Source: Myxococcota bacterium (GTDB taxonomy: Bacteria > Myxococcota_A > UBA9160 > UBA4427). Taken from it: 54,009 nucleotides of DNA. This document shows positions 16,550 to 26,322 of the stretch, piece after piece. The number at the start of each line of letters is the position of its first letter. The stretch's first letter is position 1. The translations under genes were made by a program, and so were the position numbers. The notes under the pieces were generated by a model. It was not told where the DNA came from. It did no database searches and saw only the letters and a list, made by a program, of their open reading frames with translations. The DNA is taken from contig JASMLK010000091.1 in assembly GCA_030748735.1 (NCBI GenBank), positions 1-54,009 on the forward strand, read 5' to 3'.

Positions 16550-19174
16550 ATGATTACCGACTCCACACCGAGAAGTTCCGAACCGAATGACGCCAGGGCG
16601 GATTCGCCCGCGGAGGCGCCCACTCGGCTCTACGAGCGCGTGACGTCGTCGCCCTGCTTCGACGCGGACGAAGTGCTCGACCGCTTCACCACCTGGATCC
16701 ACGACACGGGGCTCATCCCCTACTCCGCACAGGAGGAATCACTGCTCGAACTGAACACGGGCCAGCACGTCATCCTTTCCACGCCCACCGGGTCGGGCAA
16801 GTCGCTGGTCGCAGCCGGCCTTCACTTCAAGGCGCGCTGCGAGGGGCGCCGCTCCTTCTACACGGCCCCCACCAAGGCACTCGCAAGTGAGAAATTCTTC
16901 GCCCTGTGCGACGAGTTCGGCGCCGAGCACGTGGGGATGCTCACCGGCGACGCGAGCATCAATCGCGATGCGGCGATCATCTGCTGCACGGCCGAAGTGC
17001 TCGCCAACATGGCGGTGTCGGAAGGCGCTGCGCTCGACGCGCCGTACGTGGTGATGGACGAATTCCACTACTTCGGCGATCGCGATCGCGGCATGGCGTG
17101 GCAGATTCCGCTGCTCGAATTGCGGGAGAGCCGTTTCCTGCTGATGTCTGCAACGCTCGGCGACACGAGTGCCATCGAATCGCTCATCGAACGCACGACC
17201 GGGACACCCGTCGTGCGCATCCATGCGGACGAACGGCCCGTCCCACTGGACTTCAGTTATCGAGAGACGCCGATCCACGAAACGGTCGAAAAGCTGCTGG
17301 CCCGCGGCCAGGCACCGATCTACATCGTGCACTTCACCCAGCGCGAAGCCGCCGAGCAGGCGCAGGCACTCACGAGTGCCAACGTCAGCGACCGCGACGA
17401 GAAGAAGCCCATTGCCCAGCAGCTCGTGGGCTTCCGCTTCGACACGCCCTACGGCAAGGACATGCAGCGCTTGCTGCGGCATGGCATCGGGCTCCATCAC
17501 GCAGGTCTATTGCCGAAGTATCGCCTGCTGGTCGAACGCCTGGCCCAGCTCGGCCTCATGAAGGTCGTATGCGGCACCGACACCCTCGGCGTCGGGGTCA
17601 ACATCCCGATCCGAACGGTGCTCTTCACCAGGCTCTGCAAGTTCGACGGCGAGCGGGTCGCGATCCTGCCGGTGCGAGAGTTTCTGCAGATCTCGGGTCG
17701 GGCCGGGCGCAAGGGCTTCGACGACGCGGGAAGCGTCGTGTGTCAAGCACCGGAACACGTGATCGAGAACAAGACGCGCGATGCGAAGGCGGGTGCAAAG
17801 GCGGGCGGGAAGAAGAAAAAGAAGGTCGTCAAGAAGAAGCCACCCACGAAGGGCTACGTGCCGTGGAACACCGAAACGCTCACGCGGCTTTCGACGAGCC
17901 CGCCCGAAGCCCTGCAGTCGCGCTTTCGTGTGAGCCCAGGGCTACTGGTCGGCTGTCTACAAGGGGCGGATGAAACCGGGCGCGGGGGTTATGCGCGACT
18001 CGACGCGATGCTCAGGCGCTCCCTCGAAGAGCCGCGCAGCCAGGCTCGCCAGCGCCGCGAAGCCGCCGTGCTGTTTCGCGCGCTGCGAAGCGCGGGGATC
18101 CTCGTGGTCGAACGCGACCCGGCGAAACGCGGCGCGCATGTGCGCGTCAACACCGACCTGCAGCGCGAGTTCTCCCTGCACCACACGCTGTCGCTCTATC
18201 TCGTCGAGGTGATCGAGGCCCTCGACACCGCTTCGCCGGATCACGCCCTTCAGCTGCTCGCCTGCGTCGAAGCCATCCTCGAGAACCCGCGCGCCCTGCT
18301 GATCGCACAGGAGCGCCGCGTCAAGAGCGAGGTGATGGCGAAGCTCAAAGCCGAAGGCGTGCCGTACGAGGAGCGCATCGCGAAGCTCGACGAGATCAGC
18401 TGGCCGAAGCCCCATGCGGACTTCATCTACACCACGTTCAATCGCTTCAGCGAGGCGCATCCGTGGGTGGGTGAGGAGAACATCCGACCGAAGGGTATCG
18501 CACGGGAGATGTTCGAGATCTATTCGGCGTTCAACGACTACGTGAACCGCAACCAGATGGCCCGCATGGAGGGAGTGCTGCTGCGATACCTCTCGCAAGT
18601 ACACAACACCCTCGTGCGGACCGTGCCCGACGCGCACAAGAGTGACGACGTGCTCGACATGATCGCCTACTTCCGCACGCTGCTTGCGCGAGTCGACGCC
18701 AGCCTGCTCGAAGAATGGCAGGACCGCGTTACCGACGACGAAACCGACGCCGGTTCGGCAACAGACGCACCAGGGCGCGTTGCACCGGAACGCCCCCCGC
18801 GCCTCGATCGAAAAGCCTTCGAAGCTCGCGTCCGATCGGAACTCCATCACCTGATCCGCTGCCTGGCCAAGCGCGAGTACGAAGCGGCCTGCGACGCCAT
18901 CCACCCCGATCGCGACGACCCGTGGGATGCGCGGCGCTTCGAAGAAGCACTCAAACCGTTCTACGAGGACTACGAACAGATCCTCTTCCAACCGAGTGCG
19001 CGCGCCGCCCACTGGATGCAGCTACAGGAACGCGACCCCGACGTCTTCGAAGTGCGTCACGTGCTGTGTGATGAACAGGACGAAAACATGTGGTACGTCG
19101 AAGCCGAGATTCACGTATCTCCGCTGCCACCGCCCGACACGCCCCTGCTGCGGCTCCGGCGCATCGACACGTAG
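16550..19174 (+). CDS. Ski2-like DEAD/DEAH helicase with DUF3516-type C-terminus
   Basis: This 874-residue superfamily 2 helicase has motif I STPTGSGKS (about 77-85), motif II as DEFH, motif III SATL and motif VI QISGRAGRKGF. The order and the GTDTLGVGVNIPIRTV block resemble Ski2/Mtr4 RNA helicases. The C-terminal ~400 residues match the DUF3516 region known from actinobacterial and deltaproteobacterial members. A very Lys-rich stretch (about 410-430, GAKAGGKKKKKVVKKK) lies between the two halves. A role in RNA or DNA remodelling is inferred from the family. There is no strong ribosome-binding site at the ATG. Confidence 0.88.
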   Translation: MITDSTPRSSEPNDARADSPAEAPTRLYERVTSSPCFDADEVLDRFTTWIHDTGLIPYSAQEESLLELNTGQHVILSTPTGSGKSLVAAGLHFKARCEGRRSFYTAPTKALASEKFFALCDEFGAEHVGMLTGDASINRDAAIICCTAEVLANMAVSEGAALDAPYVVMDEFHYFGDRDRGMAWQIPLLELRESRFLLMSATLGDTSAIESLIERTTGTPVVRIHADERPVPLDFSYRETPIHETVEKLLARGQAPIYIVHFTQREAAEQAQALTSANVSDRDEKKPIAQQLVGFRFDTPYGKDMQRLLRHGIGLHHAGLLPKYRLLVERLAQLGLMKVVCGTDTLGVGVNIPIRTVLFTRLCKFDGERVAILPVREFLQISGRAGRKGFDDAGSVVCQAPEHVIENKTRDAKAGAKAGGKKKKKVVKKKPPTKGYVPWNTETLTRLSTSPPEALQSRFRVSPGLLVGCLQGADETGRGGYARLDAMLRRSLEEPRSQARQRREAAVLFRALRSAGILVVERDPAKRGAHVRVNTDLQREFSLHHTLSLYLVEVIEALDTASPDHALQLLACVEAILENPRALLIAQERRVKSEVMAKLKAEGVPYEERIAKLDEISWPKPHADFIYTTFNRFSEAHPWVGEENIRPKGIAREMFEIYSAFNDYVNRNQMARMEGVLLRYLSQVHNTLVRTVPDAHKSDDVLDMIAYFRTLLARVDASLLEEWQDRVTDDETDAGSATDAPGRVAPERPPRLDRKAFEARVRSELHHLIRCLAKREYEAACDAIHPDRDDPWDARRFEEALKPFYEDYEQILFQPSARAAHWMQLQERDPDVFEVRHVLCDEQDENMWYVEAEIHVSPLPPPDTPLLRLRRIDT

Positions 19175-19193
19175 CCGCGCACCGGTCGCACCG

Positions 19194-20084
19194 TTACTTC
19201 GCAGAGAGTCGCTCGAGTTCGGCTTCGTATTCCGGAAAGCCAACGGCATCGCGCAGCGCCTCGAAGGACATCAGGCCCGACGGCGTCTCACCTCGCTCGA
19301 GTGCACCCAGGGCGTCCTGCATGGCGGCCACCGCACACGACAGCAGCGTCAGGGGATAGGCCGCGATCTTGAAGCCGAGCTCCTGCAGGCGCGCGGGAGC
19401 AAGCACCGGCGTGTCTCCTCCCTCGACCATGTTCGCCATCTTCGGCCCGGGGAGTTCGGCACAGAGCTTTTCCATTTCGGCCTCGCTCTGCGGTGCTTCG
19501 AGGAAGAGGATGTCGGCACCGAGGTCGGCGAAGATGCGGCAGCGTTCGATGGCTTCGTCTAGACCGTGGTCGTGGCGCGCGTCGGTGCGCGCCATCACGA
19601 GCACATCGTGGCCCGCTTCGCGTGCCGCGACCGCGGCGTGAATTCGCGCAGCGGCTTCTTCGCGGTCGACCACCTGCTTGCCGCGAGTGTGACCACAACG
19701 CTTGGGTGCGAGCTGGTCTTCGATCATCGCGCATGCGAAACCCGCGCGCGCATAGCCCTCGACCGTTCGCTTCACGTTCATCGGGTTGCCGTAGCCGGTG
19801 TCGGCATCACCGATCACGGGGATCGACGTTGCAGCGCAGATGCTGCGCCCCTGGTCGAGCATTTCGCCGTAGGAAATCAAACCGGTGTCGGGGGCACCGA
19901 GCCGCGAAGCGGAAACCGCAAAGCCACTCATGAAGGTGAGCGGGAAGCCGGCCGCCTCGATCATCCGCGCCGACAGCGCGTCGAAGCAGCACGGCATGAC
20001 GAGCAGCTCGGGGCCTTCGAGGAGCGCGCGCAGTCTCTGAGCGAGTGATTGACGTTGCGTTGACGAGGCTGTCGGTTCGGGCAT
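19194..20084 (-). CDS. Isocitrate lyase/PEP mutase family enzyme
   Basis: This 296-residue TIM-barrel enzyme has metal-binding GDADTGYGN (92-100) and the catalytic KRCGH loop (128-132) seen in methylisocitrate lyase, carboxyphosphonoenolpyruvate mutase and oxaloacetate decarboxylase. The family cleaves or forms C-C or C-P bonds next to a carboxylate. The substrate is not evident, since no propionate or phosphonate genes surround it. The length is typical. It converges with the helicase gene. Confidence 0.85.
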   Translation of the reverse strand: MPEPTASSTQRQSLAQRLRALLEGPELLVMPCCFDALSARMIEAAGFPLTFMSGFAVSASRLGAPDTGLISYGEMLDQGRSICAATSIPVIGDADTGYGNPMNVKRTVEGYARAGFACAMIEDQLAPKRCGHTRGKQVVDREEAAARIHAAVAAREAGHDVLVMARTDARHDHGLDEAIERCRIFADLGADILFLEAPQSEAEMEKLCAELPGPKMANMVEGGDTPVLAPARLQELGFKIAAYPLTLLSCAVAAMQDALGALERGETPSGLMSFEALRDAVGFPEYEAELERLSAK

Positions 20085-20134
20085 CGACCGCGATCTCCAG
20101 AAGCAGGCGCACGAACGCGCAGAGCGGAGAGACT

Positions 20135-21928
20135 CTAACCGCTGAGGATACCCGCGACAGCACCCCGCACGACGGGGGCTTCTGGATCGGTCGGGAGGGC
20201 CAGGGTGAAGCGCGAACCGCGCCCCGGTTCGGATTCGACCCGCAGGTCGCCTCCGTGGTTGTGAACGAGATGAACCGAGATGGCCAAACCGAGGCCCGTA
20301 CCCTCCCCAACGCGCTTGGTGGTGAAGAAGGGATCGAAGATCCGACTCATGATGTCGGGCGGGATTCCGGTTCCGTCGTCTTCGACGCAGATCCAGACCT
20401 CGCCCTCGTTGCTGAAACTCGAAAGCTGGATGCGACCTTGCCCGTCGGTCGCGTGGATGGCGTTGACGAGCAGGTTCACGAGGACCTGAACGATTTCACC
20501 CGAGCAGCATTCGATGGCTTCGAGTTGTTCGAAGTCCTTTTCGATCGTGACGTCACGCCCCGAACGCGTGATCGCGATTCGCAGGGCGCCTTCGATCAAG
20601 TTGTTGGGGTCGACCTTCTCTCGCGGACCACTCTGGCCTGCGCTGAAGCCACGCACGTCTCGCACGATCGCTTCGATCCGCGCAACACCTTCGAGGCATT
20701 CGTCGAGCAGCTCTTCGCGGTCGGCCACGAGTTCGTCGAGCTTCTCGTCAGCGGGCGCTTCAGCGACGAACTCACGCAGCGTCGTGAGATGCCCGCGCAT
20801 GCCTTCGAGATGGCTCTGTACCTTTTCGATCGGCTCGCGAATTTCGTCGGAAATGCTCGCCGAAAGCCCACCCACCATGGCGAGACGATCCGACGCCACG
20901 AGGCTGCCGCGGAGCGCCGCGACCTCGCGCAGGTCGCGGATCAACAGCGCAGCACCGCGCGTGTTGCCCGACGGGTTGCGCAGCGGGGTGGGAGAGATCA
21001 TCACCCGCACCGTCTTGCCGTCGACGGTTTCGAGATCGCACTCGATGTCCTCGGTCATGTTGCGCGGATCCACATCGAGACCCGGCGCAAAGCGGGCGAA
21101 GAGTGCTCCGTGAATCTCGGCCTTGCTCGCACCCACCAGACGCTCGAAGGTGGCGTTCGCCATGCGAATGCGACCGTTCGCGTGCAACATCACGACGCCC
21201 TCGCCCAACGCTTCGAGGATTTCACGCGCAAAGGCGCTCGGGGCCATCAGCGAATAGCCGTGGCGGCGGAACTGCCACGCAATCGCGAAGGTGATCATCA
21301 GGATGCCGATCGAGCCCAGGGGCGGACAGCGGACGCCGATCGCGGGAAGCACGATGTCGGTCGACGTGACGAAGACCCATGCGCCCAACATCGCGGCATA
21401 GAGCGAGCGCCACATGCGACGTTCGCGTTCGGTTTCGTCCCCTGGCAGGATGGTGCGGGACGCCACGAGCACGAACCCGATCGGCAGCGCCGCCGTCGCG
21501 TACAGGAGCAGGAACGAAGCTTCGAGCGCGAACCCGTAGCCCCATGGCACCGGGTAGACCTCGGCGAGTCCCAGGCCCGTTGTCAGGTGGAGCGCGAAGG
21601 CGCCCAGACTCATCGCGTACGAAAGTGGCACGAGGCGCCGCGCGGCGCGGTGGCGTGCCCCCACGAGTTCAGCGTAGAGATGCAGACAAGCGGGGCCCAG
21701 CAGCATCCAGGTCCCCGCCGTCAGGCGGATCAATGCTTCTGCTTGCTGCGACTCGCCCTGCAGATTCCAGGCGATTTCGCCGAGTGACCACAGCGCCAAC
21801 CACACGGGCACGATCGCCATCAGCCGGTTGATGCGCTGGCTCGGGTCACGCGCAAAGAGAACGCAGGCCAGCGCGAGCGACGCCAACAGGGTCGCGACTT
21901 CGAGAACGAAATAGAACTCGACGATCAT
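20135..21928 (-). CDS. 7TM-PAS histidine kinase lacking the phospho-acceptor His
   Basis: This protein of 597 residues has seven N-terminal transmembrane helices (about 1-225), a PAS domain (about 235-345), a HisKA-like dimerisation domain and a C-terminal HATPase. The ATP-binding part is complete: N box [12 protein letters not shown]1 DDGTGIPP, F box [10 protein letters not shown]2 [10 protein letters not shown]. In the H box the expected HE is DE ([11 protein letters not shown]), so Asp361 (codon 20846-20848) replaces the phospho-acceptor His. It cannot autophosphorylate on His in the usual way. It starts 8 bp after the stop of a paralogous kinase with the opposite defect. The ATG at 21928 opens directly into the first membrane helix. 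No response regulator is encoded nearby. Confidence 0.85.
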   Translation of the reverse strand: MIVEFYFVLEVATLLASLALACVLFARDPSQRINRLMAIVPVWLALWSLGEIAWNLQGESQQAEALIRLTAGTWMLLGPACLHLYAELVGARHRAARRLVPLSYAMSLGAFALHLTTGLGLAEVYPVPWGYGFALEASFLLLYATAALPIGFVLVASRTILPGDETERERRMWRSLYAAMLGAWVFVTSTDIVLPAIGVRCPPLGSIGILMITFAIAWQFRRHGYSLMAPSAFAREILEALGEGVVMLHANGRIRMANATFERLVGASKAEIHGALFARFAPGLDVDPRNMTEDIECDLETVDGKTVRVMISPTPLRNPSGNTRGAALLIRDLREVAALRGSLVASDRLAMVGGLSASISDEIREPIEKVQSHLEGMRGHLTTLREFVAEAPADEKLDELVADREELLDECLEGVARIEAIVRDVRGFSAGQSGPREKVDPNNLIEGALRIAITRSGRDVTIEKDFEQLEAIECCSGEIVQVLVNLLVNAIHATDGQGRIQLSSFSNEGEVWICVEDDGTGIPPDIMSRIFDPFFTTKRVGEGTGLGLAISVHLVHNHGGDLRVESEPGRGSRFTLALPTDPEAPVVRGAVAGILSG

Positions 21929-21936
21929 GGCTTCAC

Positions 21937-23727
21937 CTACTGTGGGGCCGAGGGGAAGGCACCCGGCGCGGAGCCTTCGCCGCGGTTCGGGGGGCACAGG
22001 GGAAGCTGCACGCGCACGGTGGTGCCCTGGTCGAGTTCGGATGTCATCTCGATCGTGCCGCCATGTTGACGAACGATCTGATCGGCGACACAGAGATCGG
22101 ATGCAGCGCGGCCGTCCTCGCGGTCCACGGTCGGTTCGAAGATCCTTTCGACCTCACTCGCCGAATACCCGGAGCCGTCGTCGCTGACTTCGATCGTGAC
22201 CCCCTCGGCGTCGGCTTCGGTGCGCAGCCGAATGATCCCCATCCCGTGGAGTCCCCGGGCGGCGTTGAACACGAGTTCGAGCATGACGTGTCGGATGTCC
22301 TGCCCATCGCATTCGACGTGGGGAACGTCTCGGTACTCGCGAACCAGTGTCGCGCGGGCTCGCAACTGCGGGAGCGCGATTCGCACGGCGTCTTCGAGCA
22401 ACGCGTTGACGTCGTTGGCCTGCACCCCGTGCGTGCCCATGTGTGAGAAGCCGCGGATCTCCTTCACTGTCGCGGTGACGCGCGCGATTTCCTGGAGCGA
22501 CTGACCGACCAGGTGCCCGATATCGCGCAGCGGCGGAGGGATACGCTCTTCACCGAGTTCTCGCCCGAGGATCTCGAGGGTGCTCGCGTCGTTCTTCTGC
22601 AAGAAGTGGAGATTGCTCTGGATGAAGGCGACCGGGTTGTTGACTTCGTGCACGATGCCCGCCGCGAGTTCGCCCACCGCCGCCAGCCGCCCCGCTGTCA
22701 CCAGGCGACGCCGCAGGCGCACGACTTCACGCAAGTCGCGCACCACGAGCACACTCCCGAGATGAGCGCCCTCGTCGTCGCGCAGGAGCGCCCGCGACAC
22801 CGACACGGGAATCGCCAGCCCGTCGCGCTGCTCGAGGGTCGTTTCGAGTTCGGAACCGCCGTCGGGGATGTCAGCCGGTTCGACGCCCATCCAGCGCCCC
22901 ACCGTCGTGCCGACGAGTTGGTCGGGGTCGACGCCTCGCAGGCGTGCGAAGACGGGGTTGGCCGCGCGCACCCTTCCGTCGCGGGTAATCAACGCAACCC
23001 CGTTGCGCAGGTTATCGAGAATCTCGCGCGAAAGCGCGGCCGGGGGAGGCACGTATTCGCCGAAGCTCAACGAGAGAAACCAGAGGATGGCACCCAGCAC
23101 CGTCACACAGAGCGCCCCGAGTCTCGGGGCGGGAATGCCGGTGAGCGGCGCAAACACTTCGGTCAGCGGCACCACCGTGAGGAGCAGGGTCGAAGCCCAC
23201 ACGAGCACGCGCCCTTCGCGACGTCCGAAAGGCGCAACCGCTTCCCTCGTGCCACGACTCGCAGAGATCATCAGCGCCGCACTCATGCAGACGACACCGG
23301 GTACGAAGACGAGGGCGTAGAGCGGACCCATTCGGGTCGACCAACCCCACGTGGTCCAGAACACATCGGCAATGACCTGGTCGGTTGCGAGGGCGACCGG
23401 CGCGATCAAAGCAGAGCCGAGCCACACCGGCCACAAGAGCGGCCCGAAGCGGCGGCGCAGCTCGTCACCCTGTTCGAAACCCAGATGCAGCGCGAGGGGA
23501 GGGATCGCGAGCACGGGCACCGTGGAAAGGCGGATCAACGAAAGCGCAACGCCGCGCTTGGCCAGCATCGCGGCAAAGAAGTCGCACAGCCCCCAGGCAC
23601 ACGCCGCGATCAGGATTGCGGCAGCGATCCGCGAACGACGAGCGGTCGGATCCCGCGCAAGGATCGTACTCGTGATCGCACACGCACCGATCGACGCGGC
23701 GAGGGGAATGGCGACGTGCAGATGCAT
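21937..23727 (-). CDS. 7TM-PAS histidine kinase with degenerate ATP lid
   Basis: This 596-residue paralogue of the downstream kinase has the same layout: seven membrane helices, PAS, HisKA and HATPase. The H box is canonical (VGELAAGIVHEVNNP, His360), and the N box (MLELVFNAA) and G1 (DDGSGYS) are kept. The F box reads TVDRED, and the G2 region reads GRAASDLCVA instead of GTGLGLAI, so the ATP lid is degenerate. Autonomous kinase activity is doubtful. HEVNNP-type H boxes commonly belong to NtrB-like kinases. I use the ATG at 23727, with GGAAGGAG about 12 nt upstream; a GTG eight codons earlier lacks such a site. Confidence 0.85.
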   Translation of the reverse strand: MHLHVAIPLAASIGACAITSTILARDPTARRSRIAAAILIAACAWGLCDFFAAMLAKRGVALSLIRLSTVPVLAIPPLALHLGFEQGDELRRRFGPLLWPVWLGSALIAPVALATDQVIADVFWTTWGWSTRMGPLYALVFVPGVVCMSAALMISASRGTREAVAPFGRREGRVLVWASTLLLTVVPLTEVFAPLTGIPAPRLGALCVTVLGAILWFLSLSFGEYVPPPAALSREILDNLRNGVALITRDGRVRAANPVFARLRGVDPDQLVGTTVGRWMGVEPADIPDGGSELETTLEQRDGLAIPVSVSRALLRDDEGAHLGSVLVVRDLREVVRLRRRLVTAGRLAAVGELAAGIVHEVNNPVAFIQSNLHFLQKNDASTLEILGRELGEERIPPPLRDIGHLVGQSLQEIARVTATVKEIRGFSHMGTHGVQANDVNALLEDAVRIALPQLRARATLVREYRDVPHVECDGQDIRHVMLELVFNAARGLHGMGIIRLRTEADAEGVTIEVSDDGSGYSASEVERIFEPTVDREDGRAASDLCVADQIVRQHGGTIEMTSELDQGTTVRVQLPLCPPNRGEGSAPGAFPSAPQ

Positions 23728-23899
23728 GAATAGAGAAGAACTCCTTCCCACTCATCGTTCAGCGCGTGCGAGGTCTTGACGTGGCGCTACAGATCGACCG
23801 CGAAAGGTTCGCGTGTGTCTGGAGCGTTCGCGCGAAACGCAAACGCCGGGAACTTCGCGCGTTCCCGGCCTCGGTCGTTCGCTCGACGTTGCCTACCGC

Positions 23900-24088
23900 T
23901 CAGGCGTGAACGTCGATGATGCGTCCCTTCACGGGGTCACTGTTCGCGTGCTTTGCGACTTGCGCAGCTCCTTCGAGCAACTTCGTGGCCGCCTCCCCCT
24001 CGACCTTCACGGCGTCGTGGGCTTTCTTGATGGTGGCTGTCTGAATGCTCTGGGGGAGGCCGTCGGCCCCGACGGCTCCAATATTCAT
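23900..24088 (-). CDS. Small protein resembling YjfB-type putative motility proteins
   Basis: This 62-residue protein (MNIGAVGADG...GRIIDVHA) has a central amphipathic helix (SIQTATIKKAHDAVKVEG) and a short C-terminal VDV-like end. That is the layout of the YjfB_motility family, whose function is not established. A strong AGGAGGG site lies 7 nt before the ATG. It sits alone between the kinase pair and the amtB promoter. No flagellar genes are in the window. Confidence 0.5.
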   Translation of the reverse strand: MNIGAVGADGLPQSIQTATIKKAHDAVKVEGEAATKLLEGAAQVAKHANSDPVKGRIIDVHA

Positions 24089-24314
24089 GGACACCCTCCT
24101 GTCCTGTCGTTTCGACCGCCGAGCCGCGGGCTGAAGCGGGTAAACGGCCGGGGCCCCTGGCGCCCGTGCTCGAATCGTGAGCCTGCTCGGCCACCCGTCA
24201 CTGAGTGCACAACTTCTAGGCACCAATGCGCCACTTTCAGCAGATACTTACCTGCTCACATCAGAAATGAGGGCTCTCGTTGGCCTCAGTCCGTTCTCAC
24301 GATTTCTCCGAATC

Positions 24315-24329
24315 TGGCACACCAGTTGC
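24315..24329 (+). promoter_or_regulatory. Sigma-54 promoter of amtB-glnK
   Basis: TGGCAC-N5-TTGC matches the sigma-54 -24/-12 consensus, with GG at 24316-24317 and GC at 24328-24329. Transcription would start near 24341, about 75 bp before amtB. Sigma-54 control of ammonium uptake genes by NtrC is well established in proteobacteria. I do not see a clear NtrC palindrome in the 24100-24300 stretch, which otherwise holds no gene. Confidence 0.7.
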
Positions 24330-24414
24330 GATCGGAAGGTGCAAATCAGCGCTGCATCGCCTCGACCTGCGGCCCAGCAGTGCCGGGAACCGCCCAACTC
24401 GGAGAACCAACACC

Positions 24415-25818
24415 ATGAAACGCTCGACCCTCTTTCTCATCACCGCGGCTGCAATGAGCCTCGCGCCGGCCGCAGGCTTCGCGAACGAGATCGTTCCCGC
24501 CGACGACGCCATTTCGGCCGGCACCTTCGTCGCGAACAACGTCTGGATGATGCTGTGCGCCGGCCTGGTGTTCATCATGCACCTCGGTTTCGCGATGCTC
24601 GAAAGCGGCCTCGCCCGGGCGAAGAACTCGGTGAACATCCTCTTCAAGAACGTGTTCATCGTGTGCGCCGGGCTCATCACCTACTTCCTCTTCGGCTTCA
24701 ACCTGATGTACCCCGGCGAGTTCAACGGCTTCCTCGGGTTCGCGGGCTTCGGTCTCGGAGCTGGGTTCGACGCTGGCGCGCAGACCGCAGGCTACGCGGA
24801 CGGCGGGTACACGTACTGGACCGACTTCATCTTCCAGGCGATGTTCGCCGCAACGGCCGCGACGATCGTTTCGGGTGCAGTCGCCGAACGCATCAAGCTT
24901 TCGTCGTTCATGGTCTTCACTCTCTTCTTCGTCGGCATCGTGTATACGGTGGCGGGCTCGTGGAAGTGGGGCGGTGGTTTCCTCGACGGCCTCGGCTTCT
25001 ACGACTTCGCCGGTTCGACGCTGGTGCACAGCGTCGGTGGCTGGGGTGCACTGGTCGGCGCGATGGTGCTCGGGCCACGGCTCGGCAAGTACACGAAGAG
25101 CGGTGCCATCAACCCGATTCCCGGTAGCTCGCTACCGAGCGCGACCATTGGCTGCTTTCTGCTGTGGCTCGGATGGTTCGGCTTCAACGGTGGTTCGGTG
25201 CTGTCCGCCAACCCCGAACTCACGTCGCTGGTTCTGGTCACCACCTGCCTCGCGGCCGCGGCAGGCGGTCTCGGCGCGATGCTCACCTACACCATCTTCT
25301 CCAGCAAACCGGACCTCACGATGGCGCTGAACGGCATCCTCGCCGGCCTGGTCGGCATTACGGCCGGTGCCGATGTCATGACACCAAACACCGCCGTGCT
25401 CATCGGTTTGATCGCTGGTGCGCTCGTCGTGGTCAGCGTGATCAACTTCGACAAGCTGAAGATCGACGATCCGGTCGGTGCGATCAGCGTCCACCTCGTG
25501 TGCGGGATCTGGGGAACGCTCGCCGTCGGGATCTTCTCCACCAACCCCGAGCACGGTTTCCTGACACAGCTCATCGGCGTTCTCTGCTACGGCGCCTTCT
25601 CCCTGGCCTGTGCCGGAGGTCTCTTCTACGCCATCAAGGCCACCATGGGTCTGCGGGTGGGCAAAGAAGAGGAAATCGAAGGCCTCGACCTCGGCGAACA
25701 CGGCATGCACGCCTGGGACGTCCACATCGGCGCCAACCAGTTCGACAGCCTGGGCAATCAGCCCGCACGGGTTCCGGCCGGCACGACCTTCCTGGCTGCC
25801 GAAGCCGCCGAATCCTGA
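24415..25818 (+). CDS. amtB: Ammonium transporter
   Basis: This 467-residue Amt/Mep/Rh channel imports ammonium through the inner membrane. A signal peptide ends at AAGFA (about residue 23), and eleven hydrophobic helices follow. The N-terminal signature is FIMHLGFAMLESGLARAKN. The twin pore histidines are in GSTLVHSVGG and ISVHLVCGIWG. The outer Phe-gate region is FIFQAMFAATAATI. The ATG at 24415 has CGGAGA upstream. It is followed 54 bp later by the PII gene, the conserved amtB-glnK pairing, and is preceded by a sigma-54 promoter. Confidence 0.95.
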   Translation: MKRSTLFLITAAAMSLAPAAGFANEIVPADDAISAGTFVANNVWMMLCAGLVFIMHLGFAMLESGLARAKNSVNILFKNVFIVCAGLITYFLFGFNLMYPGEFNGFLGFAGFGLGAGFDAGAQTAGYADGGYTYWTDFIFQAMFAATAATIVSGAVAERIKLSSFMVFTLFFVGIVYTVAGSWKWGGGFLDGLGFYDFAGSTLVHSVGGWGALVGAMVLGPRLGKYTKSGAINPIPGSSLPSATIGCFLLWLGWFGFNGGSVLSANPELTSLVLVTTCLAAAAGGLGAMLTYTIFSSKPDLTMALNGILAGLVGITAGADVMTPNTAVLIGLIAGALVVVSVINFDKLKIDDPVGAISVHLVCGIWGTLAVGIFSTNPEHGFLTQLIGVLCYGAFSLACAGGLFYAIKATMGLRVGKEEEIEGLDLGEHGMHAWDVHIGANQFDSLGNQPARVPAGTTFLAAEAAES

Positions 25819-26220
<402 letters not shown>

Positions 26221-26250
26221 GCCTTACCCCTTCCGAAGGGTGGATCCGAA

Positions 26251-26284
26251 GGAGCCGGCCGCAGTTTGCGGTCGGCTCCTTTTC
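26251..26284 (+). terminator. Rho-independent terminator after glnK
   Basis: A 13-bp stem (GGAGCCGGCCGCA with TGCGGTCGGCTCC, one G-U pair) and a short GTT loop are followed by TTTTCTT. It closes the amtB-glnK transcript and lies just before the amidohydrolase gene. Confidence 0.9.
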
Positions 26285-26322
26285 TTCGTCGTGGCGGTAC
26301 ACTCGGCGCGAGGAGGAAGACC

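Noticed and set aside
24140..24300. Search for an NtrC palindrome before the amtB promoter
   Set aside because: GCACC-like half sites occur, but not as a spaced inverted pair good enough to report.
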